Origin: BCD1 sp965230565
GTDB lineage: Bacteria > Bacteroidota > Bacteroidia > Chitinophagales > Saprospiraceae
Direction of reading: 5' to 3'
NCBI GenBank assembly: GCA_965230565.1
Contig: CBDDLH010000003.1
Location: 1 to 64,000, forward strand
DNA length: 64,000 nt
The notes beneath the pieces were generated by a model, which saw nothing but the letters and a program-made list of their open reading frames with translations, was not told the origin of the DNA and did no database searches. The position numbers and the translations under genes were made by a program. Shown here one piece after another: positions 8,851 through 15,737 of this stretch (positions are counted from its first letter, which is position 1; every line of letters begins with the position of its first letter).

Positions 8851-10130
8851 TACTTAATTAAAATCGTTTTTATCAAGTGATCATTTCCTTGTCCAACCAC
8901 CAACTGGTAAATTCCTGATGGAATAGATGATGGCCTGTTGATGTTCAGAACATTCAACCCTTCGTTACCCTGCACGCTTGACTGCCAAACTATCTTTCCG
9001 GTAGCATCAAATATTTGTACCGGTAATACAGAACGGCTGTGCTTGAGTGTGAATGAAACAGTAAAATTGTCTACTACAGGGTTTGGAAATACCTCAAAAG
9101 CGTCAAAGTTGCTGTTGGGGTCATTCACAAAGCTAATTACTCCAAGATCCGTTTTTTCAATGGTGGAGGTGCCTGTGCTGGAACCTTCAAAATCAATGAA
9201 GAGTACTTTCCACAAGTGATTATCAGCAAGCTTGACAAAATAAGCTTCGTCCTGAATGATTTGCCAACTAAAATTATCCAGGTCGAAATACTTCCATTCG
9301 TGCCCGATAACATCTAATTCCGTATCGAGACTATCCTGATAGTCCGCAAATTCAACATCTAAAACGTCTACATTATTTGCCTGAGCAATTTCAACTCCAG
9401 GCCCGGAAAGTGTACCTGTCACAGCATATTGTACGATTTCTCCTCCTCCGGCATCAAGTTCCGATAAATATCTCGCGAAAAGCAGATCCCAGCCAGCAGG
9501 GCTGGCAGTGGCATTTCCGGTTGCAAAAGAGAAGAAAACCAATGGGCTATCAGAAAATTCTGCCTTATCAATGGTAACGGTTGTTTCATTCGCTCCATCA
9601 AGATCAGCATATTTCATGGTATAAACGCCTCCTGTCATGGATTCAATCTTGATTTTAACCCATGAATCATCTCTCAATTTGAGGGCATATACTTTGTTAC
9701 CTTCAACTACGTGACTGGAAGTATTATAAGCACCCCAGCCATAATCAAATGGATTTCCAGGTATCGCCACGGAATTAAAGGCCCCAACTTCCCAGCTTTC
9801 TTCACTATTGTAAAGACTATCGGTTAACATCCCTGTCTCAATAACATCAGTAAATTCATCAGAGGGAGCACGATATAATCTCAAGACAGGAGCTTCTCCT
9901 GTGAATGAAAGCATAGCGGATTCATTATAATGGATACCGGCATCAAATCCTCCGGTTGTAAATGCAAGATCCCATGATTCGTTGGCGAGAGAAACTACAT
10001 TATCATCACCTAGAGTATAAAAAGCATGATTTGTATAGGAAGGCCCCACACTTATTTGTGCGTACTCCTGAGCCTTTGCCCCGAAAAATGCTAATGAACA
10101 AAAAAGAGTAAGTGTAAAAATTCGATTCAT
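8850..10130 (-). CDS. hmuY: HmuY-like haem-binding protein with type IX sorting domain
   Basis: A 426-residue secreted protein. Signal peptide to about residue 20 (AKAQ). The N-terminal domain has the HmuY phrases ESWDLAFTTGG, YALKLRDDSWVKIKIESMTG and VYTMKYADLDG; a second partial copy follows (HEWKYFDLDNFSWQIIQDEAYFVK, LWKVLFIDFEG). So there appear to be two HmuY-type modules. The C-terminal ~80 residues (VFPNPVVDNFTVSF...GIYQLVVGQGNDHLIKTILIK) are a type IX sorting domain, whereas classical HmuY is a lipoprotein. HmuY proteins bind haem outside the cell and pass it to HmuR, whose gene follows with overlap. The promoter and palindromic repeats upstream (10173-10251) suggest specific control. 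Confidence 0.78.
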   Translation of the reverse strand: MNRIFTLTLFCSLAFFGAKAQEYAQISVGPSYTNHAFYTLGDDNVVSLANESWDLAFTTGGFDAGIHYNESAMLSFTGEAPVLRLYRAPSDEFTDVIETGMLTDSLYNSEESWEVGAFNSVAIPGNPFDYGWGAYNTSSHVVEGNKVYALKLRDDSWVKIKIESMTGGVYTMKYADLDGANETTVTIDKAEFSDSPLVFFSFATGNATASPAGWDLLFARYLSELDAGGGEIVQYAVTGTLSGPGVEIAQANNVDVLDVEFADYQDSLDTELDVIGHEWKYFDLDNFSWQIIQDEAYFVKLADNHLWKVLFIDFEGSSTGTSTIEKTDLGVISFVNDPNSNFDAFEVFPNPVVDNFTVSFTLKHSRSVLPVQIFDATGKIVWQSSVQGNEGLNVLNINRPSSIPSGIYQLVVGQGNDHLIKTILIK

Positions 10131-10172
10131 CGTTTAATTTTTAATTTAATTTGGATTCAATCTAAACAACGG

Positions 10173-10251
10173 CAAAGATTACACTTGACAAGAGCCTGGA
10201 CAATAGCTAACATGAGGGGTTTGAGAAAACCCCATAGCTACAAATAGCTAT
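10173..10251 (-). promoter_or_regulatory. hmuY promoter with TAGCTA palindrome and hairpin
   Basis: On the minus strand TTG (10201-10203), 20 bases, then AATCTTTG (10173-10180) resembles the Bacteroidota promoter. Right upstream of the -33 element is TAGCTA (10204-10209). Further upstream is the perfect inverted repeat ATAGCTACAAATAGCTAT (10234-10251). Between them a hairpin GGGGTTT/AAACCCC (10216-10233) may end transcription from the preceding gene. A regulator site is likely; which regulator binds is unknown. Confidence 0.5.
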
Positions 10252-10293
10252 TTTGTGTAAAATGAATGTCATAAAATAAGACAGGCCTGATTT

Positions 10294-11709
10294 TCACCTC
10301 CGGGTCTTAACCAAATCCCCAACAAGATCGAGTACCGATCCGGTAGGACATAATAATCGGCACCAAATCATGGGATACCTTAAATTTATCAATACTATGG
10401 CCACTGCGATAAAAAACCAATAGGAGGTCCACTGCACCCCAAAAAGATCCGGGAACACTTCGAAATTACTCCAGTCCCGAAGCCCAAGTAACACTCCGGC
10501 GATCAAGGCAATTGTCAAGCCACCGCGAACGCGGTTTAACCATTTATTAGAAAGGAAAATACGGGATGTTTTTACGGGATTAATCCTTAATAGCAATCGT
10601 TGAACGTTACCAAATGGACATACGTATTTACAATAGGTATTTCGATCCCAAATAGCTCCCAACAGACAAAAGAAAGCATACAATCCAACCAATGAAGAAA
10701 CTGAGGTTCCGATAAACGGATGGATAAAGGAAACGTAGGTAAAAGAATTGTTCAGGAAGAAGCCAATATAAACAACAGACAAAATCTGAAGGATAATCAA
10801 ATGGGTTTTATGTTTCCGCCATTTCTTTTGAAAACCGTACAGGAAAATCAAGAAAATTACACCAATATGCAGTATCCAGATTTTTGACAAAACCGCTTGC
10901 ACGGAAAAGAAATTAATGCTTCCCGTGTCCATATAATCGGTTAATGGTTCAGGAGTTGCCTTTTCTGTAAGCTGAGTCAGCGTATGGGCAATAGCTTCAG
11001 AGGTAATGGTAGCTCCGGAAATGGCGTCAACCTCATGCGATCCCGAGGCAATGTATAATTTTTTAAACTGATCGTAAAATCCGGCATTTTGAATCTGCCG
11101 CAGGTAACTCTCTGTTTCCTTGGAGGAGACATGGTGTACACTCGCAATTTCTCCACTTTCATCAAGCACAACGCCGATATGCACAGGGCCTGCATACCCC
11201 CGTACCTTCGTCACCACTCCCTCACTTTCCAGATAAATCTGCCTCTCCCCTATTTCCTCTCCCGACAAAACAAATGACATATCAAAAGAACTTTTCAATT
11301 CCACGTTTTGGCTATCACGAACAAAGGCTTTGCTATGAGTATGTATTTTCTCAGCAAGTTCTTTGGAAAGGGCAGGGTTATCCTTTTCATCTGCGATCAA
11401 CCCAAAGGCAGGTCTTTCTTTTTTTCGATCGAGGATTAATCCATAACCGAAACCACCCGTTGAAACATCTTCGATGGTATTGTGGGTACTTATGTTTACC
11501 GCCTTATCCCTGCCTACCAATTTCGGAATGGCAAAAGGACTGTCTGTAGATTCCAGTTGTAAAGTTTCCACTGCAGTTTTAATAGGTCCATTAACCCAAA
11601 AAAACAAAAAGAAACCGCTGACGACCAAGGTCGCCAGCAGTTTAAATTTTTCTTGGAGAATAAATCTTTTAATCACCGGATAATAAAGATTATTGTAACT
11701 ATTCAGCAT
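10294..11709 (-). CDS. NosR/NirI-like membrane protein with FMN-binding and 4Fe-4S motifs
   Basis: A 471-residue inner-membrane redox protein. The N-terminus has one transmembrane segment (about residues 24-40). An extracytoplasmic FMN-binding domain follows, with EVDAISGATITSEAI near residue 230; the Thr of SGATxT is the usual covalent FMN site set by ApbE. A C-terminal membrane half then has about five segments. It carries two ferredoxin-like motifs, CKYVCPFGN (about 359-367) and CRLLCPTGS (about 449-457). NosR/NirI proteins pass electrons from quinol or cytosolic donors to periplasmic acceptors and are linked to nitrous oxide respiration. No nosZ is seen here. Between a chelatase-like lipoprotein gene and the hmuY/hmuR pair, a role in reducing iron or haem outside the inner membrane is a reasonable inference. 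Confidence 0.75.
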   Translation of the reverse strand: MLNSYNNLYYPVIKRFILQEKFKLLATLVVSGFFLFFWVNGPIKTAVETLQLESTDSPFAIPKLVGRDKAVNISTHNTIEDVSTGGFGYGLILDRKKERPAFGLIADEKDNPALSKELAEKIHTHSKAFVRDSQNVELKSSFDMSFVLSGEEIGERQIYLESEGVVTKVRGYAGPVHIGVVLDESGEIASVHHVSSKETESYLRQIQNAGFYDQFKKLYIASGSHEVDAISGATITSEAIAHTLTQLTEKATPEPLTDYMDTGSINFFSVQAVLSKIWILHIGVIFLIFLYGFQKKWRKHKTHLIILQILSVVYIGFFLNNSFTYVSFIHPFIGTSVSSLVGLYAFFCLLGAIWDRNTYCKYVCPFGNVQRLLLRINPVKTSRIFLSNKWLNRVRGGLTIALIAGVLLGLRDWSNFEVFPDLFGVQWTSYWFFIAVAIVLINLRYPMIWCRLLCPTGSVLDLVGDLVKTRR

Positions 11710-11723
11710 GCCTCCAAAATCAG

Positions 11724-11828
11724 GCTGAGGCTGAGGAAAGCATACTTTTTTAAAAATATTGTTTCATAATCTCCGAAAGAAGATTAAATATTTGGCAATT
11801 CGGATATTAAAACCTTAGCCTTAGTCTA
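11724..11828. repeat. Inverted pair of GGCTGAGG/CCTTAGCC repeat arms
   Basis: GGCTGAGGCTGAGG (about 11724-11737) and CCTTAGCCTTAG (about 11814-11825) form imperfect inverted arms some 80 bases apart in the gap between the NosR-like and CbiX-like genes. The same arm sequence recurs at 30137-30270. Confidence 0.4.
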
Positions 11829-11848
11829 AATTCAACTATGCTGAATAG

Positions 11849-12778
11849 TTAGAGATTATTTACAGTCTGGTTTGCAATGTCAACGACCCAGGTATTCAGG
11901 TTTGCGTCCGGCAGGATAGCATCCTGAGTATATAAAACATTCGAGGCATTTTCAACATTATCCACTGCTGTTTGAATAATATCGTTCTGGAAATATGGGT
12001 CATTGGCTACCAATACAGGAATGACAATAGCTTTGTCTTCCAGTTCGAACAACTGATTAATTCCATTCTCCGTTGGTTCCGTTGAATAATCTACCAAATG
12101 ACCACACCAGGCATAAGCTATACTTTCATGGCCTGTTTTCACCTTTAGGTATTTGCCAATTTCTTCCACCATTTCTTCCCATTGCTGATTGTACATGGCA
12201 TCACCATAGGCTACAAGTAGCACTCCTTCGTTATCAGCGTTTTCACTAAGTGCTTTTACCCGCCTTTCAACATTCTTTTTCAACAATGTTGTATAATCCA
12301 AAGGAGGTACAATACTCACTCTCGCTTTAGCTTTATAAACCTCAATCTTCTCCTTTTCCACCATTAGCTCTTTTGCCTTTGGATCCGAGTTAATCCCTAG
12401 AATTACAGGAATATCATGAGAATAGTGAGAACTTACAGTCAAAAAGATGGGTACTACTACCACTTCATCAAACCCTTCCTTATCAAACTCCTTCATTCTG
12501 GTCGCAATGGAAGGTTCGTTATATTCCATGAATGCAGATCTCACCTCATCAATGTTTGGGTTGGCCAAAAGATCATCTTTGACTTCCTTCTCAAGATCCA
12601 TCAGCATATCTCTCCAAATCTTGGAATGAGAACCATGGTTTACAAGAAGAACTGCCGTTTTGGTTTCCTTCTCCCCACTAACTACTTCTTTATCGTTTTT
12701 TTGACAACTTGTAGTTATTAAGAATAAGCTACTAACAAACAGCAATAGGTACAAGGCTTTATTACGTTCAATTTTCAT
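11849..12778 (-). CDS. CbiX/sirohydrochlorin chelatase-like lipoprotein
   Basis: About 309 residues from the ATG at 12778, chosen because it directly begins a lipoprotein signal (LLLFVSSLFLITTSC); the longer reading adds a non-signal leader. The mature part has two CbiX-type halves: VLLVNHGSHSKIW and VVVVPIFLTVSSHYSHDIP in the first, VLLVAYGDAMYNQQW and VIPVLVANDPYFQNDI in the second. CbiX and related class II chelatases insert Co or Fe into tetrapyrroles in the cytosol. A lipid-anchored form must act in the periplasm or at the surface. With a haem uptake pair and a redox protein in the same block, removal of iron from haem or sensing of haem is a plausible job. Anaerobic tetrapyrrole synthesis is less likely for an exported protein. 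Confidence 0.75.
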   Translation of the reverse strand: MKIERNKALYLLLFVSSLFLITTSCQKNDKEVVSGEKETKTAVLLVNHGSHSKIWRDMLMDLEKEVKDDLLANPNIDEVRSAFMEYNEPSIATRMKEFDKEGFDEVVVVPIFLTVSSHYSHDIPVILGINSDPKAKELMVEKEKIEVYKAKARVSIVPPLDYTTLLKKNVERRVKALSENADNEGVLLVAYGDAMYNQQWEEMVEEIGKYLKVKTGHESIAYAWCGHLVDYSTEPTENGINQLFELEDKAIVIPVLVANDPYFQNDIIQTAVDNVENASNVLYTQDAILPDANLNTWVVDIANQTVNNL

Positions 12779-12844
12779 AATCGGATGTTTTGTCATTTTT
12801 TTGTAAAACTTTTCAATCACAAAGCAACATAACCCCAAATTGAC

Positions 12845-12906
12845 CTACAATAGCCGAAAATGGTATTTTTTTAAAACAAATTACTACAATTAGCTATAAG
12901 GCTAAT
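12845..12906. promoter_or_regulatory. TAGCTA-type operator region before the CbiX-like gene
   Basis: The stretch holds CTACAATTAGCTAT (12884-12897), which matches CTACAAATAGCTAT at 10238-10251 except for one base. It also holds the perfect inverted repeat ATTAGCTATAAGGCTAAT (12889-12906), overlapping the LuxR-type stop codon, and a third partial copy CTACAATAGC (12845-12854). Shared sites suggest common control of the two operon parts. Confidence 0.45.
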
Positions 12907-13498
12907 CTTCTTTTAACGTGATAATATTGTTAAGAACAGCGTAGATGGTAAGGCCGGAAACAGTTTTTATATCAAGCTTACGCATGATGTTTTTTCGATG
13001 AGCATTTACGGTGTGAACACTGATAAACAAAGTATCTGCTATTTTTTTGGTGGTATAGCCACTGACCAGGAGCCTCAACACTTCTTTCTCCCTTTCTGTC
13101 AGAGATTCTTCTTTTTCAGCAGAAACAGTTTCCTGTTGATTATTGAGCAAGCCGTTAATGGTAGACTGAATAGATTCTGCATTATCGTCCAAATATAGTA
13201 ATGCATCAAAACCACTTAACTTTTCCGGATGTTGATAAGAATAAATCAGAGCCACCGAAAGAGTATTATACTGTTCTTTTAGTGACTTAATTTGTTTTTC
13301 ATATCGATCAAACACCGAAGGACTTCCGATAACAATTTTGGGTTTTGATTGCAAAAAGGATTGCAAAAAGTCTCCATTATCCCCACAGTCCTCGACAAAA
13401 AGTGGAGTATTATTTTTATCTACGAGCAAAACAGACAATCCGCGTCGGATAATATCTGAACCCTCAACGATCAATATTTTGTTTTTTTCCTTATTCAA
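12902..13498 (-). CDS. LuxR/NarL-type response regulator with atypical receiver
   Basis: A 198-residue regulator. The C-terminal 65 residues are a clear LuxR-type helix-turn-helix (LTEREKEVLRLLVSGYTTKKIADTLFISVHTVNAHRKNIMRKL). The N-terminal ~120 residues look like a receiver fold (KILIVEGSDIIRRGLSVLL, then PKIVIGSPSVFDRY). At the place where the phosphorylated Asp is expected there is GSP, and the acidic pair after the first strand is also incomplete. It is therefore probably not controlled by ordinary phosphorylation. It sits 10 bases after the RIC gene and before the CbiX-like gene, so it is the best candidate for the regulator of this block and the binder of the TAGCTA sites. Confidence 0.82.
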   Translation of the reverse strand: MNKEKNKILIVEGSDIIRRGLSVLLVDKNNTPLFVEDCGDNGDFLQSFLQSKPKIVIGSPSVFDRYEKQIKSLKEQYNTLSVALIYSYQHPEKLSGFDALLYLDDNAESIQSTINGLLNNQQETVSAEKEESLTEREKEVLRLLVSGYTTKKIADTLFISVHTVNAHRKNIMRKLDIKTVSGLTIYAVLNNIITLKED

Positions 13499-13508
13499 GG
13501 TGTAGTAA

Positions 13509-14237
13509 TTAAGATTTAACGAGGGCCAAAAGATTACCCTCCAACTTTTTCACCAGAGGTACTAACACCTCATTTTCAATTCTAGTATGGCTGAACAGGT
13601 CTGACTCCAACTCAAAGAGATTTTGAAGAATCGTCCTCCGTAATTTACCGGATTCCTGTTGGGGCAAATGTCTGATTAGAATATTTTTCAGGTCGCTTAA
13701 TTCTTCTTCAATATCATCATGTTGTTCTCCGTAAACTCTAATATTCATTTCATCCGTAATGACTCCAACAGGATTTCGATCATCATAGGCCCGATAGAGT
13801 CGTTCCACATATGGAAAAACCATTTCATTTTCAAATTCAATATGTTCAGTCACTTCATCCATATAATTTGAATAAAACTTCTCGACCATTTGGGCCTCGG
13901 AGTTATGCAACAGATTAGCGAATTGTTTGATAAATGTTTGAATCGTGGGAATTTTCTGGGTGAGGAAGTAGGCATGGGATTTTCTTAAATACATTAAAAC
14001 ATCTGGAATAAATTCAAACCTCTTGCCTACCTCCGGCATATAATCCTTATTACAAAACAGATTAAGGATAACCAGAAAAGCCCCCGTTTGAATATTCTGT
14101 TCTTTACAAATCTCAGCTATTGATTTATTACCAACACCAAGAGGAATTCCCATCCTATCCAAAACTACCAAAATACGGAAGTTGGAGTGGATGACATTCG
14201 CAAGTATATCCTCTGCGGAAATGATTTCAGTTTTCAT
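13509..14237 (-). CDS. RIC/ScdA/YtfE-type di-iron hemerythrin protein
   Basis: About 242 residues from the ATG at 14237 (a start at 14264 is less likely because -7-like TATCTTTG sits at 14254). The N-terminal part matches the ScdA_N-like helix bundle with NKSIAEICKEQNI. The C-terminal hemerythrin domain has His and Glu ligands spread over MVEKFYSNYMDEVTEHIEFENEMVFP, YGEQHDDIEEELSDL and SDLFSHTRIENEVLVP. RIC proteins repair iron-sulfur clusters damaged by nitric oxide or oxidants. It heads the minus-strand block, followed after 10 bases by the LuxR-type regulator, so the block may respond to nitrosative stress. Confidence 0.82.
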   Translation of the reverse strand: MKTEIISAEDILANVIHSNFRILVVLDRMGIPLGVGNKSIAEICKEQNIQTGAFLVILNLFCNKDYMPEVGKRFEFIPDVLMYLRKSHAYFLTQKIPTIQTFIKQFANLLHNSEAQMVEKFYSNYMDEVTEHIEFENEMVFPYVERLYRAYDDRNPVGVITDEMNIRVYGEQHDDIEEELSDLKNILIRHLPQQESGKLRRTILQNLFELESDLFSHTRIENEVLVPLVKKLEGNLLALVKS

Positions 14238-14253
14238 AAAATCGAAATTTTGG

Positions 14254-14279
14254 CAAAGATACAAAAACCAACATAGCTA
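14254..14279 (-). promoter_or_regulatory. Promoter of the RIC operon
   Basis: TATCTTTG (minus strand, 14254-14261) fits the -7 box TAnnTTTG. No TTG is seen at -33. Instead TAGCTA (14274-14279) lies just upstream, the same motif as in front of hmuY, which suggests an activator-dependent promoter. Confidence 0.45.
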
Positions 14280-14442
14280 CTCTATTGATGGGGCATTTCT
14301 ACTTTTCCGCATCCAATTATAAACACCAGGGATCACCAGGTAATTTGTTAAATCGATTCCCATTCCAAAATATCTCGCTCTTCACAAAGCAATTTGATCG
14401 TTGAAAACGGAACAAAACCTTGCAATAATTTAGAAAAGGGAA

Positions 14443-14472
14443 TTGAAAACCTCAGAAAATTGACTAAATTTG
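14443..14472 (+). promoter_or_regulatory. Promoter of the Fic gene, decides its start codon
   Basis: TTG (14443-14445), exactly 19 bases, then TAAATTTG (14465-14472): a full match to the Bacteroidota promoter. Transcription would begin near 14479, which excludes the ATG codons at 14394 and 14475 and supports the ATG at 14490. Confidence 0.65.
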
Positions 14473-14489
14473 TCATGACAATATTTATC

Positions 14490-15560
14490 ATGCTGAATTT
14501 AGGTAATTTTTTACGGGAAAAAAGGCTTGCAAACAGGCAAAAAATAAAAGACATCAGCCACGCCTCTAAAATTGATCAGGCCATCATAAGCAAGATCGAA
14601 AACGGCAGCCGCATGCCCGCAGAAAAGCAATTACCACAATTGGCAAAAGCCTATGGTATCTCAATTCAGATATTGCAAAATGAGTTGCTCATTCAAAAAG
14701 TAATTGATCTCGTCCAATATTCGGAAGCCCCGGATACCATTCTTGCCGCAGCCGAAAGCAGGATTGAATACCTGCGTAATGAACAAACCCCAGGTAGAAT
14801 TGAATTATCTGAGCATTTACTTCAACAACTGGAAACCCTGGATCTGTTGAAAGCCAGATGGGTAGCACAAAAACCACTGGCCGGAACACAACTTTCCAAA
14901 CTTCAGGAATATTTCAACATCAAAAACACCTTTGAAAGCAACAGGATTGAAGGCAACACACTTACTTACCAGGAAACGCAGCTGGTTGTAAACGAAGGCC
15001 TGACTATAGGGGGAAAACCGCTAAAGGACCACCTGGAAGCCATTAATCATGCTGAAGCGGTGACCTATATTTATGAATTGGTTCAAGGGCTTCCGGAATT
15101 TGATAAAAGAGTACTTTTAGATATTCACCGGCTTATTCTAAAATCCATTGATAGCCGGAACGCGGGTTGTTACCGGTCCGTACCTGTCAGGATATCTGGT
15201 AGCGAGCACATTCCACCACAACCATTCCTGGTGCCTAAAATGATGGAAGACTATTTCAGGCATTACCACAGCATAAAGGATCAGGTCCATCCAATCATCG
15301 TGGCGGCAGAAATGCACGAAAGGCTGGTTAGTATTCACCCCTTTATTGACGGCAACGGCAGGACTTCCAGGCTTGTCATGAATGTTATTCTCATGCAACA
15401 TGGTTATCCTATCACCTACCTGAAAGGAGACGATCCGAGCCGGCTGAAGTATTATCAAACACTGGAAAAAGTTCAGGTCGACAATGATCCGGTTCCCTTT
15501 TATGAATTGATTATTGAACGGGTGAGGGAGAGTCTGGTGGAGCATTTGGAGATGGTTTAG
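14490..15560 (+). CDS. XRE helix-turn-helix / Fic domain protein
   Basis: About 356 residues from the ATG at 14490. Residues 1-60 are an XRE-type helix-turn-helix (NLGNFLREKRLANRQKIKDI, DQAIISKIENGSRMP). The rest is a Fic protein: the inhibitory helix SNRIEGN (Ser150-Asn156), then the catalytic motif HPFIDGNGRTSR (His283). Fic enzymes transfer AMP or related groups to target proteins; the N-terminal inhibitory motif makes this a self-restrained (class II) form. The added DNA-binding domain suggests self-regulation or use as a toxin-antitoxin-like switch. Length is normal for the class. The next gene, 177 bases downstream on the same strand, is a giant TPR protein, and functional linkage is uncertain. 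Confidence 0.88.
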   Translation: MLNLGNFLREKRLANRQKIKDISHASKIDQAIISKIENGSRMPAEKQLPQLAKAYGISIQILQNELLIQKVIDLVQYSEAPDTILAAAESRIEYLRNEQTPGRIELSEHLLQQLETLDLLKARWVAQKPLAGTQLSKLQEYFNIKNTFESNRIEGNTLTYQETQLVVNEGLTIGGKPLKDHLEAINHAEAVTYIYELVQGLPEFDKRVLLDIHRLILKSIDSRNAGCYRSVPVRISGSEHIPPQPFLVPKMMEDYFRHYHSIKDQVHPIIVAAEMHERLVSIHPFIDGNGRTSRLVMNVILMQHGYPITYLKGDDPSRLKYYQTLEKVQVDNDPVPFYELIIERVRESLVEHLEMV

Positions 15561-15737
15561 TTAAAGTGATATTTTGCAACTTTTTATTGACTTTTTTCTT
15601 GAGCAACAAAAAAGCAATCTAAGTATATTTTCTATCAAAATAGTTCGGCTCAATTTCCAAACCTTCTAAAGTTTCTGATAATTTCATACCTTTAAGTTTC
15701 ACCTCCTGAATTTAACATTCAAATTGTATTTAACAAA

